A stretch of DNA of 64,000 bases from Zygaena filipendulae (GCA_907165275.2 OU015671.1:10075001-10139000); one strand, 5' to 3'; positions 41,130 through 52,806 are shown, numbered from the stretch's first letter. Made by a program: numbers and translations. The notes: a model not told the origin generated them from the sequence alone.

Positions 41130-41345
41130 GTTTTGACCCGCGTTAGTTTCGGAGATCCCGCGGGTATTGCGAGATCAAAGTACTTACTACCCTATATTTT
41201 TTCTCTACCTACCCTCGACAACGTGTAGGTAGTAGGTATGCAAAATTTTATGTAGTTTCTTCCGTGTTAATTTTGAAATTCGAGAGGGAATTCCGGGATA
41301 AAAAACAAACAAACAAACATTTTCGCATTTATAATATTAGTGAGG
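41130..41345 (-). mobile_element. CCGCGG Helitron-like repeat
   Basis: Reverse 3' modules GACCCGCGTTAGTTTCGGAG and TTCCGTGTTAATTTTGAAAT, ending TATAATATTAGTGAGGA before T. It resembles the fused copy at 34775. Confidence 0.6.
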
Positions 41346-41485
41346 ATTTATTTCTCTACACTATTATAAAGCGGTAAAGGACGGACGTAGGGACTCTACC
41401 TCTGCGTTGGACTGACTGTCAGTTCGGAACGCACCCTCTTTTGAGAAAAACTGACTAGAAACTCCGTAGGGTGCAAGTAGGTAAA

Positions 41486-41540
41486 TCGATAGATATTAGG
41501 TTGTTATCTCTTCATAACAAACTAGCGGTCCCCCGTAGTT
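41486..41540. repeat. Inverted duplication arm 1
   Basis: AGATATTAGGTTGTTATCTC through ACAAACTAGCGGTCCC is repeated in reverse at 42236-42288 with only a few differences. The arm crosses the Helitron-like end at 41522 into its flank. Confidence 0.65.
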
Positions 41541-41720
41541 TCGCCCCTGATAATTTCAAAGTTCCCGCCGGAATTCCAGGATAAACTATGAATACAAACC
41601 TTCCTCTTGAATCATTCTATATATTAGTGGAAACTGCATGAAAATCCGATCATTAGTTTTTATCGCGTGCAGACAGACAAACGCGGCGGAGAATTTTGTT
41701 TTATTACTCGTATTAGAGGG
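41522..41720 (-). mobile_element. CCGCGG Helitron-like repeat, subfamily f
   Basis: A|CTAG at 41522-41525, GGTCCCCCGTAGTTTCGCCC, CTTCCTCTTGAATCATTCTA, ending near 41720. Confidence 0.65.
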
Positions 41721-41726
41721 TTTATA

Positions 41727-42336
41727 CAGGATGGAAACTTTAAGTGTACCTAAACGATTATTTCGTCAATTTTAAAGATATTGCAATACTTTTAAGTGAT
41801 TTGAATCATCGCTTAGTGGATAAAATTAATAAAAGAATACGTCATGTAAAATGCTTTTGCGACTTCAATATATTTTGTTACTATAGTACAGTTTATTCAC
41901 TACTTACTTAGATAAAGTCGAAAATATTTTAACGAAAAAATAAATATGAGAAAATGTCACAAACTTCATTGAATGGTAGGTACACTTGAAATACAATATC
42001 ATATAGTGTTTATAAAAGATTGTCATATTCATACATACGTTCTGTTATAGGTTCTCAGTAAATGTATGAGAGTAGAAAAAGCACAAATTCTGAACACAAT
42101 ATGGTGATATTTATTTTCAGTGTTTTTTTATTCATTTTGTGCACTGAGCGATGCAGATTCCATACCACATTATAGTTTTGCAATAAAGACATAGACATAG
42201 ACATAACTTTATTTGGCATCACAAAATAGATACGAAACTACGAGGGACCGCTAGTTTGTTATGAAGAGTTAACAACCTAATATCTATATCTTTAAAATAA
42301 AAGGTAATTCTGGACACATTTAACGTTTCCACTCTG
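41727..42336. mobile_element. Tc1/mariner-like non-coding element (610 bp)
   Basis: Flanked by TA at 41725-41726 and 42337-42338. Ends CAGGATGGAAAC and GTTTCCACTCTG are short inverted repeats. A GACATA run lies at 42187-42205. No transposase frame is present. Confidence 0.55.
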
Positions 42337-42992
42337 TATATTTGGAATAACTATTATTTGTATTTTCTGAGATCATTTGGCGCTTTTTAAGTGTAAATAT
42401 CTTAAATAGAGATTAAAATATGGAAGTATTAATAAGATAATATGTTAATGTACAATATTTCCATTAGTATAAAATAATTTAATTATGTATAATATTAATT
42501 ATCTACTAACAACCTCGGAAGGTGTCACTTGAAATCTCACCCAAGTTTTGCTCTTAAACAACCGACAACCCTAAAATAGATATTTCTTCGAAAACAACAC
42601 CCCTAATACCAATTTTCATGACGCAATTTCGAAACTAAACTTATTATACTTCCCACTTCTAAATTATTATTGAGTTTACAAACTTCTTAGGGGTTGATTT
42701 TCCAAAAATACTTTCGAAATGAGTCTCTAATTTTATTTTTAACTGAATTCTAAAAAAAGGAGGAAGTTTTCAATTCGACTGTATTTTTTTTTTCGTAACC
42801 TCTCATCGCATGCCGGTAGTTAAACTTAAAACTCAACGAATTTATTTATTTCGTTATTCGTATATTACTCTTTATTGCACAAATATATGTGTAAAAAAGT
42901 ACAAATGCCAAGCTTAATGCCTTGCGGTATTTTCTTCCAACTAACCATTGGATTGTGGGAGAAATAAATACAGCAGGATGTGCATTGTGTAA

Positions 42993-43160
42993 TCCTTACT
43001 ATATTATAAATGTGAAAGTGAGTTTGTTTGTTTGTTACGCTTTCACGACTCAACACTCACCGGATCGTCATGAAATTTTGTAATCACGTTGTCAGGTGTA
43101 CAGAGAAGGACATTTCATACCGAAATTCCCGCGGGAATTTTGAAATTGCCGCAGTATTAG
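42993..43160 (+). mobile_element. CCGCGG Helitron-like repeat, subfamily a
   Basis: A|TCCTTACTATATTATAAATG at 42993, CACGTTGTCAGGTGTACAGA, GAAATTCCCGCGGGAATTTT. The end is eroded at ACCGCAGTATTAG. Confidence 0.65.
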
Positions 43161-43167
43161 TATAGAT

Positions 43168-43344
43168 TAGCTGTTCCCCGTGGTTTCACCCGGGTCAATT
43201 TTGGAGTTACCGTGGGAATTTAGGTATAAAAAATACCCTATGTCACTCAGGCCTATACCGTACTAGTGATTTTTTTTTAAATCGGTTCATTAGTTCATGA
43301 GTTTTTTAATTACAAACAAAAAATATGAATCTTTCCTCTTTATA
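43168..43344 (-). mobile_element. CCGCGG Helitron-like repeat
   Basis: TAGCTGTTCCCCGTGGTTTC, CTATGTCACTCAGGCCTATA, 5' end TATAATATTAGTAAG. It directly follows the preceding forward copy, tail to tail. Confidence 0.65.
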
Positions 43345-44211
43345 ATATTAGTAAGTATAAGTATAGAAAAAACTACCACTATTATAAGTACTATAAACTT
43401 TCCAACTTCGTTTGGAATGGCGGCACGTGCAGATTCTGTGGGTCCAAGTTTGAGGAATAATTACATAAATTACTTATTTTGTATCACGTGTATTTGATTT
43501 AAGGGGCTACCATCAAATATTAAGATCTCTTCAAGTACAATGTTTACCAAAAAGTTATGTAATTGGTTGTTAGGAAACTGTTTCTATATTATTGACGAAT
43601 TTATTAATCAATCAGAGTTTCTGTCTCTATATTCAAGTCTAACAATTGTATGTATGTACTTATCTATAATTTATTATTTTTGTTTCATTGTCAGGTATTT
43701 CTTTCATTAATTGGTTAATTTTATAACTATTTATTATTAATCCAAAAATTCACATGCAATGTGAATCGCAGAATGTACTAGTTCTGTAGTTGAATGGTTG
43801 AAGTGACCTGCATGCTCTGTGAATTGCAGTTAAAAACAGATTTTTCTCTTTCTCGCTCAAATTCCACGTAACTCCTCAATGGTGCGTGTACCTACTGTGG
43901 AACTGGAATTTCAGCGACAGAATTCATCACCATTTCTCTGAATTGACGGAGGCAATCATGTTATTTTCAAACTCGGAATCTACATTACATTACATCGCAC
44001 TTCATTAGGCTGAGTAACATATCATACGTAAGTCCCAACAAATTTTAAGTGATCCTACTTTTGCGGAATTCGTACAAGTATTTACAAAACTTCGAAGCAG
44101 TTTTTTTTTATTAGGTTTCATGGAATACCGATTGTAAGAGTCATATTTCTTTGTACATGTAATATTATACCTATACTAGCTGTTACATATATAATTACAT
44201 TATAATAATCA

Positions 44212-44444
44212 CATCCCTTAGTTTATAACACCACTTATGTCATTTTTACCAACTTTACAGGAGACGAAAAAAATTGTCTTTTAAAAAAAAAATTGTGAAA
44301 TTTTTCTGTTGTAAAATAAATTCCTAAACCAGTATTTATTAAGTAACAATGGAAAAATTCCACCAATTTTTAAAATTAAACAGTTTTTTCCGTCTCCTGT
44401 TAAGTTGGTAAAAATTACGTGTGTGGGTTATTAGCTAAGGGACG
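44212..44444. mobile_element. MITE with CGTCCCTTAG ends (about 233 bp)
   Basis: Left CATCCCTTAGTTTATAACAC, TTTTTACCAACTTTACAGGA is complementary to right TCCTGTTAAGTTGGTAAAAA, GGGTTATTAGCTAAGGGACG. It is non-coding. Confidence 0.72.
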
Positions 44445-44534
44445 TATATTTACCCATAGGCTACAAGTTAAACGTTGTGTAAAAAATTTAAAGCAGTAAA
44501 GAAATTTCGGACATTTGCATCATAAGATTTTGTA

Positions 44535-44700
44535 CCTACTAGCTGTCAGCTGTCTCTCGCGGTATAATATATTATGTCTTTCGCGACAACCTGTATGCAA
44601 AATTTCATGATGATGCAATGAGTCGTTATGGCGTGAAAGCGTAACAGACAGATAGACAAACAGAATTGCTTTCGTATTTAAGTATTAGTAAGGATATAAA
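44535..44700 (-). mobile_element. CCGCGG Helitron-like repeat, hairpin damaged
   Basis: ACTAGCTGTCAGCTGTCTCT at the 3' side, CTGTATGCAAAATTTCATGA, 5' end AAGTATTAGTAAGGA before T. Confidence 0.55.
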
Positions 44701-45587
44701 AAACTTAGAAGTGAAATTACCAAAAAAAATAAATGTTTATTTAACTTATAGACAAAGTGTTTCCTTAGTTCGCAGTATATACGCTATTAGCATCTAGAGG
44801 TATTTATGCAGGTAAGAAAGCGTTAGGTGCCTGTGGCTGTGAAAGTGTGAATGAATCAGTTGCGACTTGCGACGAAGCAATCAAGGCGTGCTTTTCAGCC
44901 CAGATTTAATGGGGGGCCATAAACTCAGTCACGTAGCCTTCGCTTTGATGACACTGAACTTTATAAACAACTTCGGAAAGGTCATTATAAACAAATGTAA
45001 TCAAATCATCATAAACCCAATCTCTTCAGCGGGTCTGACGAAAATGAAATGGACAAAATTTAGGTTTGGATATTGTTACTTTTATGCTGTAAATTACATA
45101 GAGCACATAAAAATACGCTTGGGTTGTATCGATTTTTGTGTGTTCTAAAAATAACCATCTACGAAGAAGATTCCTCGCAGACTCAATAATGGTTAGCCGA
45201 AACTGCTGAAGTAAGACACGAAATTTTGTATTTGTTTTTTTTTTTTGTCGTAAATCCTTAAGGAGATGAAAACAGGACCAGATTTGAAGTTAGATTCATG
45301 AAAAAAGTCGTCTTTCCATTAAGGCGACATGTATTTTGATTCAACCATGTGTTTAGAATTTGTTTAGGTATTTTCAAAAATTTCATACATTTACTAAGAA
45401 CTACATGAATGCTGAGTTTGGCGACTTCTTTTTTATTGTATTGTGTACCTACTTAAGTTAATAATTGTTTTTCCTCTTTTTGTAATTTAGTGAAATTACA
45501 CGTGAATTGATCTCATTTTGTGAAACGGTGTCTACATTAAGGCCCTTGCAAAAGTGATACTAGAATCACGCGCTATGAAACATTATA

Positions 45588-46406
45588 CAGGCTGTTACAA
45601 AAAGGTTGGATGATTGTGTTCCCGTTATCATCTGCAATGATTTGACACAAGTAACGGAAGCAGTACTATGAAATAAACTAGTCTAAAAGCAAAATTTATC
45701 TTTATCAATTTAATTGTCGGTAAATAGATAAATAATAAATAAAAGAAATTTTTATTTACCAGCACAAGTTACAGTTTTTTGTACAGAATAGTATGTTTAA
45801 TATATTTGGTGCGGCAAAAAGGAAATGAAACTCAGTGAAACCGCTGATTTTCAGTCCCCAACCTCTTATAACTATCATTATCTAACTAAGACAAACTATG
45901 ATAAGAGTTTCGTTGTTAGGATTAGGTAAAAAATACCTAAACGTTGATAAATTGCATTAAATGACTTGAACTCGTCACCAGTAACTGATTTATAACCTAC
46001 ATAGTGATGTGACATGTTTATTTTGTTGCAGAAGTAGTTATCAAAAATATTTTTGCTTTCGGTTGTGAAATTACGAAGTAAGGTTTTTGGGCTAAATACC
46101 ATGGTGTAAATATTGTATTAGTGATGTGACATGTTTATTTTGTTGCAGAAGTAGTTATCAAAAATATTTTTGCTTTCGGTTGTGAAATTACGAAGTAAGG
46201 TTTTTGGGCTAAATACCATGGTGTAAATATTGTATTAGTGATGTGACATGTTTATTTTGTTGCAGAAATAGTTATCTAAAATATTTTTGTTTTCGGTTGT
46301 GAAATTACGAAGTAAGGTTTTTGGGCTAAATACCACGGTGTAAATATTGTACAAGATTATCAGTTCACGATCTTGAAAAATGACTACACTTTTTTGTAAC
46401 AGCCTG
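45588..46406. mobile_element. TA-flanked element (819 bp) nested in the TTAA element
   Basis: TA at 45586-45587 and 46407-46408. Terminal inverted repeats CAGGCTGTTACAAAAA and TTTTTGTAACAGCCTG. The TA target suggests the Tc1/mariner/pogo superfamily. It contains a three-unit tandem array and no transposase. Confidence 0.68.
46004..46351. repeat. Tandem repeat, three units of 117 bp
   Basis: Units at 46004-46120, 46121-46237 and 46238-46351, each starting GTGATGTGACATGTTTATTT. Units 1 and 2 are identical as read; unit 3 has a few substitutions (AATAGTTATCTAAAAT) and a short end. Confidence 0.85.
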
Positions 46407-46524
46407 TAGGGGTACCTGCTAAAGTAAGAATTTCTTCAAAAATAAATAAATTTTGTTTAATATAATATACAGTAAATACGATTTTTTCATTATAGGTAAG
46501 TAATTCTAAAGCATTACCTACAAA

Positions 46525-46570
46525 CAACACAACACACTACAACTTTTTTTTGTAGTGTGTTGTACACACT
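46525..46570. repeat. Short perfect-stem inverted repeat
   Basis: CAACACACTACAA and TTGTAGTGTGTTG are separated by a CTTTTTTT loop. It could be a small foldback remnant. Confidence 0.5.
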
Positions 46571-47136
46571 ATAAAAAAAAGTTTAAAAGAAAACTGCATA
46601 AACTGACCGTTTTTGACACTTTTTGTTAAAACTGTGATATCAAGTTTAAATTCCACTGCGAAGTCATCATCAATAATAGTTAGTATTTACCATATTCACT
46701 ATCGATTTGTTTGTAAATACCACACCTAGATCCATAAAAAATATTTTATTAAATTATTTTCATAGAGACCTTAATACAAATAATATTGCAAGGGCCTTAA
46801 CACGAATAGATACACACATTTGTCTTGATTAAGGCCGCAGCCGGCTGTTGCGTTAAATGACTACGGTAGATAGGGCACGCTGTGTACACTTGAACAGCTA
46901 ACCGCGAGTTCGATTACGATGCAATGTGAAGGAGGACGTCGGTTTATGGCCGAACACGAGCAAATCTAGGTCTTTGTTTACAACATAATTACAGTATAAA
47001 TTGTTTATTACGTCTCTGTATTTTACGGACATACGTAAAATACAGACATGTACAGAGTAGACAAGACAAGTTGTCTCGAACTCTCGAACGCTTGCCCTAA
47101 GTATGCGCAACGCTGGTCCAAAATTAATTAAAAATA

Positions 47137-47300
47137 TCTGGGCAACCGAGCTTCACTCGCAGCGCCATCTGTTGTTAAGTAGAAAAGCAGTACCAAACAC
47201 CCTGAAAACACGGATAAAACGAGGTCTAGCTAGATCGATTAATCGCCCGAAACCCCCTTCACAGTGGCGTACCGTGGGCCACTAGCACCCGGGGCGGCTC
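47137..47300 (-). repeat. GAGCTTC dispersed repeat and GGCGTACCG motif
   Basis: ATATCTGGGCAACCGAGCTT, ACACGGATAAAACGAGGTCT matches the reverse of 7695-7968. It is followed by CAGTGGCGTACCGTGGGCCA with GCACCCGGGGCGG, which looks like a single end of another element. Confidence 0.45.
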
Positions 47301-47879
47301 CCAATTTACCGCTCTCTTATTTTTGCAATTGATTATAAAAAAAATTGGTTCGTGATAAAACTGGCACCTACTCTTATTGAATAATACCTACTAACCTGAA
47401 AAGTGAAAACTTATATAGTTATATGTAAAAAAATAAATAAAAAAAGGTCATGGTAACAACAACAAAAATTGACAATGATACCTATATACATAATATATGT
47501 TTATATATACAAGAATTGTTTGTTTAAAGATAGTAGGTAGATATTTATCGTAAAGGTCAATATCAAAGTCAACGAATTTTATTTAAAGTTAGCTCGTGGA
47601 CTTTGACTTTTAATGTACATTGTTCGCATCAAGTTCTCGATCAAAGAAATGCGGCACTCACTTATATCTACACTAGTCTACATCTGTGGTAGATGTGGTG
47701 CTGCCTTTAACGACATGTACAACTCATTCAATGGATCTGCCTCGGATGGAACCATAAGCAACTAGATAAACCACGTGACGTGTGCTACGACCAGGCTTTT
47801 ATGCGCCATCCATGTTTCGTGTATTTGCGAACGAAAATGCAAAACTCGTTATTGAAGAGTGTTAAACTGTTAACTCAAG

Positions 47880-48165
47880 TTTTTTTTTAAATAACTATAA
47901 TTAACTTCACAACATACAGATCTACTTGATCCCACAATAAGCTATAAAAGCTTGTGTCGTGGAAACCAAGCAAACATGGCATATACTACATATAATTACA
48001 CATATATATATATTAGTATAATATACATATATGTATATATACGCCGACTGGAAAGTGGAACCCTGTGTTCATCACAGGAAGTCCACCCTCACTGGGAATC
48101 GAACCCGGAACCTCTTGATTAGCGGGTAAGCATGGTGCCTACTGTGCCAATCGGGTCGTCGCGTC
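47880..48165 (-). mobile_element. tRNA-derived SINE with AT microsatellite
   Basis: Minus strand: box A-like TTGGCACAGTAGGCACC, box B-like CGGGTTCGATTCCCAGTG, then a body with TATATATA runs and GGTTTCCACGACACAAGC. It is near-identical in layout to 51800-52060. The promoter boxes mark a SINE, not a tRNA gene, because the acceptor stem is missing. Confidence 0.7.
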
Positions 48166-48864
48166 GTCTGCGTGTGAAGCTCTGAAGTACCTACAATAAC
48201 TAAAAAACATTGCTAGAATATCATACTTTGTTTATCCTGTAGGTACTTTCTTTCTTTCTTCTTTTTTATGGACTTTCGCATACAGACATTTGAACAGTAA
48301 AGCATAAAATATAGTTAATCAACGAGAGAACAGATAGCAATGAACTGAATAACACAAGCGTAGATATAGGCGCATCAGCGAAAGCTGCTAGTCTATAAAT
48401 AAATAAATAAAATGCGTTTAGCCAGTTTCAAGTAAAATTAATTAGATCAATATGTTTTCTATTGAAATGCTTCGTTGTACGGTTAGAAATTGCAAGTCAC
48501 TGTACTATAGCTTGCAAGAACATTCTCGGAGCTATTGGAGGTAACCGAAGAATTCAGCTCGAAATGTCATATCTTCTTGAGCGGGTACATAAAGAACCGT
48601 CACTGAAAATTATTGTCCAACAGCACCTTATAACACAACAAAAATCATTTTTAACCATTTTTTATCGACATGAAAATAAATGACCGAACCGCCATCTTTG
48701 ATTCTCTTTCATTCCCATTAGACGGTGTTTAGTAGGTGCGTTGAAACGTAGAATAAAGTAGATACTACGTAATGTATAATTATTATTATAATTATGACAT
48801 AAAAAAAAATAAAAATAAAACTTTCGTATTTATAATATTAGTAAGGATACAATGTATTAATATC

Positions 48865-49208
48865 ACTAAATATTATAAAACAAAGTCCTCTGTTGCGTCC
48901 GTCCGTCTGTCTGTTCGCGATAAACTCCAAACCTGAACGGATTTGCGGTTCTTAACAATAAAGAGTGATTCATGAGGAAGGTTTATAGCCATATAATTTG
49001 TCAAGGTTTTGTGTAAATTGCTTGAAATATAACGATAACTGTTGGAAGTGTCGGAAAAAGGACTTTCAGGCCATAAGTACAACAACCGATCCTTATAAAA
49101 TTTTGCATACACGCTGTCCAGGGGTACAGAGAAGGACATGGGTACTCTTTACCCCGGAATTCCCGCAGGAACTTCGATATTAACGCGGGTGAAACCGCGG
49201 GTAACAGC
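48865..49208 (+). mobile_element. CCGCGG Helitron-like repeats, subfamily f 5' part joined to an a-type 3' part
   Basis: TTGCGTCCGTCCGTCTGTCT, GAGTGATTCATGAGGAAGG, then GCATACACGCTGTCCAGGGG and the terminal GGTGAAACCGCGGGTAACAG. Confidence 0.6.
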
Positions 49209-49540
49209 TACTTATTAACAAATCCGGGTTGCGTTGCGTTCTTTCACGTCGTACCTACTCAACTTCATTGGGGGTAAGTCGGTAACATAAAGTTTAAAAA
49301 AGTTAGCCAAGGTTGTGGACAGAAGCACCGTCGGCCGGTGCAAACACTTCACCTGGCCGACGTACCTACTTCAACTTCAAGTTGTTCAAACGTTTGACAT
49401 GACACGGGTCCGGGGAGTGGAGACTGGAGACCCTTGCTTGCTGTGTAAGGGTTGGACACGTTAGACCTTAATGATATCACATATGTAAAGGAAAATGGAT
49501 TATGTTAATACTAATGTGCTGTGATGCTGTCACACAAAAT

Positions 49541-49835
49541 CTATATATATATAAAAGAAAGTCGTGTTAGTTACTCCACTTATAACTCAAGAACGGCTGA
49601 ACCGATTTGGCTGAAAATTGGTGGGGAGGTAGCTTAGAACCAGGAAACGGACATAGGATACTTTTTATCCCGGAATTCCCGCAGGAACTCCGGTCGGTGA
49701 AATCTCATGAAATTTTGCATACTTAGGTACACATTGTCAGGGGTACAGAGAAGGACATAGGGTAGGTACTTTGCATTCCGGAATTCCTGCGGGATCTCCG
49801 AAATTTCCGCGGGTAACACCGCGGGGCACAGCTAG
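49541..49835 (+). mobile_element. CCGCGG Helitron-like repeat, two 3' modules
   Basis: ATATAAAAGAAAGTCGTGTT opens a body with AACGGCTGAACCGATTTGGC. Hairpin modules lie at about 49670 and 49775. CTAG ends at 49835 before T. Confidence 0.68.
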
Positions 49836-49992
49836 TAGCTTATAATGGAAGCAATGGATGGATGCAAAAGCATGGATATACAATATTTAATATTATCACT
49901 TAACACTTACTGGTAGTTTTAGTTTATTGTAGACTAAAGATATACGGAATTAAAGATTACTATAACTTTATAATAGCATATTATCATATTAC

Positions 49993-50190
49993 TAACTGTG
50001 CCCCGCGGTTTCACCTGCGGTAATGTCGGAGTTCCCGCAGGAATTCTGCGGTAAAAAGTACCCTTTGTCCTTCTCTGTACCCCTGACAGCGTGCATGCAA
50101 AATTTCATCCAAATCCGTTCAGCCGCTTTTGCGTGATTGAGTAACAAACATCCAAACATCCACACTTTCACATCTATAATATTAGTAGGA
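49993..50190 (-). mobile_element. CCGCGG Helitron-like repeat, subfamily a
   Basis: Reverse complete copy: ACTAACTGTGCCCCGCGGTT, AAATCCGTTCAGCCGCTTTT, 5' end CTATAATATTAGTAGGA before T. Confidence 0.75.
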
Positions 50191-50340
50191 TTATATTTAA
50201 TTTTACTATAACATTCTAACATTACAATATTAGTTGATTAAAGGGTTATTATTATTTATTTATCTTTATTATCAATTTGTTTGACCAAATTCAAAATTTT
50301 TTTGTCTGTTATGAGTTACCTGTGTGTATATAGGAGTAAT

Positions 50341-50372
50341 TAAAGATTATTAACACACTATTGCTTATCTAT
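50341..50372 (+). repeat. Single end of the GATAAGCAATA MITE family
   Basis: TTAACACACTATTGCTTATC with TATGTCC matches the right ends at 22775-22803 and 62755-62777. Confidence 0.5.
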
Positions 50373-50809
50373 GTCCATTTGTATAGATTTTTTAATCGCG
50401 GACGGCAAATAAATATTAGTTAGGTACTCAAATACATAATATATAGAATCTCATGTGCGGTCATTGAGCATATAGAAAGTGCATTTTGTTTCGATAAATC
50501 ATGAATTTCCGAGGGATTCCTGTAACGAAATAAGAACTGAAATTCAAAACGGGTACGTAAACTCATAAATTTTTTTACATAATTATGTATTTTTGTTTCT
50601 CAAAAGATGATTTTGAATTTTGTTCATTTACTGTGGTGATAAGAGTAAGAAAAGCTTAATGAATTTTTTCTAAATTAAATTTTCGTTTCCTTTCGGGGCA
50701 GCTCCGCGTTCCTCAAAAGGAGCAAAAAACATATTTTTCGGTCGAAATTGTTTTTTGCATTTGGCATTTTGGCACCCCTTACCACCTTGCCTAGAGCGAC
50801 CGCTCCGCT

Positions 50810-50875
50810 CGTTCTCCTGTACTTTGTACTTTGTATCCTGGAATTCCTGTGGGATCTCCAAAATTTCCACCAGTG
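50810..50875 (+). mobile_element. CCGCGG Helitron-like remnant
   Basis: TGTATCCTGGAATTCCTGTG and GATCTCCAAAATTTCC only. Confidence 0.45.
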
Positions 50876-50942
50876 AGTGTTGAGTGTGTGGAGACAGAGG
50901 AGGAGGAGCGCAGTTGTGAAACACAAACATCCTGTGATACCG

Positions 50943-51050
50943 CTATGATAGCTCAGTGGTAGGTGCGTTCAGATCAAACGCCGCAAGGCGTAGGTTCAAA
51001 CCCTAACAATGAGCTTGAGCTGTCGGTGAAGGAAAACATCGTGAGGAAAC
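50943..51050 (+). mobile_element. tRNA-derived SINE head and core
   Basis: Box A-like TGATAGCTCAGTGGTAGG and box B-like GTAGGTTCAAACCCTA, followed by GGTGAAGGAAAACATCGTGA with GGAAACC, a core I associate with lepidopteran SINEs. Confidence 0.65.
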
Positions 51051-51054
51051 CATA

Positions 51055-51295
51055 GCATGGTGGTAGGGCGCTCTCTAGTGCCCGGCTGGCTAGCTACCAC
51101 CTTCAAGTTGCAAATCTGTCGCCAAGCACCTAACGGTGTGTTCCGGCAGCCCCACTTGAAAGCCAGTTCCCATCCCCATTCCAGGTCAGCAACGCACCTG
51201 CAGCCTTCTGGTGTTGCAGATGTCTATGGGCGGCGGTAATCACTTACCATCAGGTGTACCACCTGCCCGTCTGCCCCCTATGACATAAAAAAAAA
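51055..51295 (+). mobile_element. LINE 3' end (CACTTACCATCAGGTG type)
   Basis: GCACCTAACGGTGTGTTCCG, AGCAACGCACCTGCAGCCTT, GTTGCAGATGTCTATGGGCG, ending in ATGACATAAAAAAAAA. It directly follows the SINE, which may share this tail for mobilisation. Confidence 0.68.
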
Positions 51296-51510
51296 CATCC
51301 GGATTGTATAAGAAATCCGGAGAAAACCGATGGGGCAACCTTATTGAGTCGATTTTTGAGCAGTTAAGTTATTTTGATAATATTAGTTAGATGAGAAAAT
51401 TAATTATGTTGAATCCAGTATGCCCTCTGAGTTAGCTCGGGGCCCTTATTCACTATGACCATAACACGTCGCAAGATAGCGCGCCACGAAAACAAATTTT
51501 TGGGAGGTGA

Positions 51511-51720
51511 CTAGCTGTCCCCCGCGGTTTCACCCGCGGTAATACCGGAGATACCGCGAGAATTTCGGGATAAAATATAGATATAAACCTTCTTCATGAA
51601 TCACTCTATCTATTGATGAAAACTGCATGAAAATCCGTTGCGTAGCTTTAAAGATATAAGCATACACAGGGACAGACAGACAGCAGGAAGCGATTTTGTT
51701 TTATACTATGTAATGTAATG
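51511..51720 (-). mobile_element. CCGCGG Helitron-like repeat, subfamily f
   Basis: A|CTAG at 51511-51514, CCCCCGCGGTTTCACCCGCG, CTTCTTCATGAATCACTCTA, TATAAGCATACACAGGGACA. Confidence 0.72.
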
Positions 51721-51799
51721 ATTATAAGTCTTACAGAATATTAATTTCTAACATTTTGGCATCAGGAGGGTTTGGGATTTTATTTTTATGACTCGCGTT

Positions 51800-52060
51800 A
51801 TAATAATAATAATCCACTTCACAACACACAGATCTACTTGATCCCACACTAAGCTATAAGCTTGTGTCGTGGAAACCAAGCAAACGTAGTACCCATATTA
51901 TTACATACATATTATACTATAGATATATATATATATACACACCCAGACTGGAAAATGGAACCCTATGTTCATCACACAAAGTCCACCCCCACCGGGAATC
52001 GAACCCGGAACCTCTTGATTAGCGGGCAGGTATGGTGACCATTGCGCCAATCGGGTCGTT
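51800..52060 (-). mobile_element. tRNA-derived SINE with AT microsatellite
   Basis: Minus strand GATTGGCGCAATGGTCACCA (box A) and GGTTCCGGGTTCGATTCCCG (box B), then TATATATA and AAGCTTATAGCTTAGTGTGG. It is the sister of 47880-48165. Confidence 0.7.
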
Positions 52061-52252
52061 ATGGGCAAGGAATGTCTTTGATCATAGTGAACGAGGGCCC
52101 TGAGCACAGGCCCTGGGCGTATTAAATTAGAAGTCATACGTTGGAATGTGATTAACAAACAACTTTACGACGACGATATAAATTATTTATTAGTAGTGCG
52201 CTTATTGAAATTCTTGTATTAATGTACTTTATATTATATTATAATCATAATA

Positions 52253-52400
52253 CTAGCTCTGCCCCGCAGTTTCACCCGTGTGAGTTTCGGAATTCCCTCA
52301 GAAAATCTGATTAAAGAATAGCCTAAGGTGCTCCATATAACATCTAGGTATCGGCCAGCAAAAGTTCTGTTAATCACTCCAATCAATTGGACGCGACATT
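52253..52400 (-). mobile_element. CCGCGG Helitron-like repeat, subfamily e
   Basis: A|CTAG at 52253-52256, GCCCCGCAGTTTCACCCGTG, TGAGTTTCGGAATTCCCTCA. The 5' part is eroded. Confidence 0.62.
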
Positions 52401-52806
52401 GTTTAGCCGCTGTCACCGACAAATTTGCCGAAACGAGAAATTTTTCCGAAATTTGGCGGAGATTGGCCGAAACAAACATGCTTTAAGGTATATATACATT
52501 TAGTAAAAAGTCGTTATTTTGACATTAGATACATCAGACACTTCAATTTTATTTATTCGTTTACTAGATCTAAAAAACATCATACTGAACAGAATCAGAC
52601 CGGATTTTCTTTGTTGCATTTAAAAAAAAAACTCGAAACATAGATTTTGCTTCCCTCAAAAAAAAAATAGAAAAATAATTCGTTCGTTCAGTAGGTTTTT
52701 ATGAGGAAGCAATACGAAACGCGATTACATACTAGTTATATTAAAACCCCGGCAATATTTTCTTTGTAAAAAAGCGTCTAGTTAGATACAAATTTCTTAA
52801 ATTGTA

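Larger units (their letters stand above)
45541..46796. mobile_element. piggyBac-like TTAA element, interrupted by another element
   Basis: TTAA at 45537-45540 and 46797-46800 flanks inverted ends GGCCCTTGCAA and TTGCAAGGGCC; an inner CTATGAAA is also inverted. Removing the nested element leaves about 435 bp of non-coding sequence, so it would be a piggyBac-type MITE. The assignment rests on the TTAA duplication. Confidence 0.6.
51440..52100. mobile_element. GGGCCCTTATTCAC inverted-repeat element with nested insertions
   Basis: Ends GGGCCCTTATTCACTATGAC and TCATAGTGAACGAGGGCCC. Inside are a Helitron-like copy (51511-51720) and a tRNA SINE (51800-52060). Without them about 190 bp of the original element remains. 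Confidence 0.62.

Noticed and set aside
43297..43497. 66-codon plus-strand frame
   Set aside because: It begins inside a Helitron-like repeat and shows no recognisable domain.
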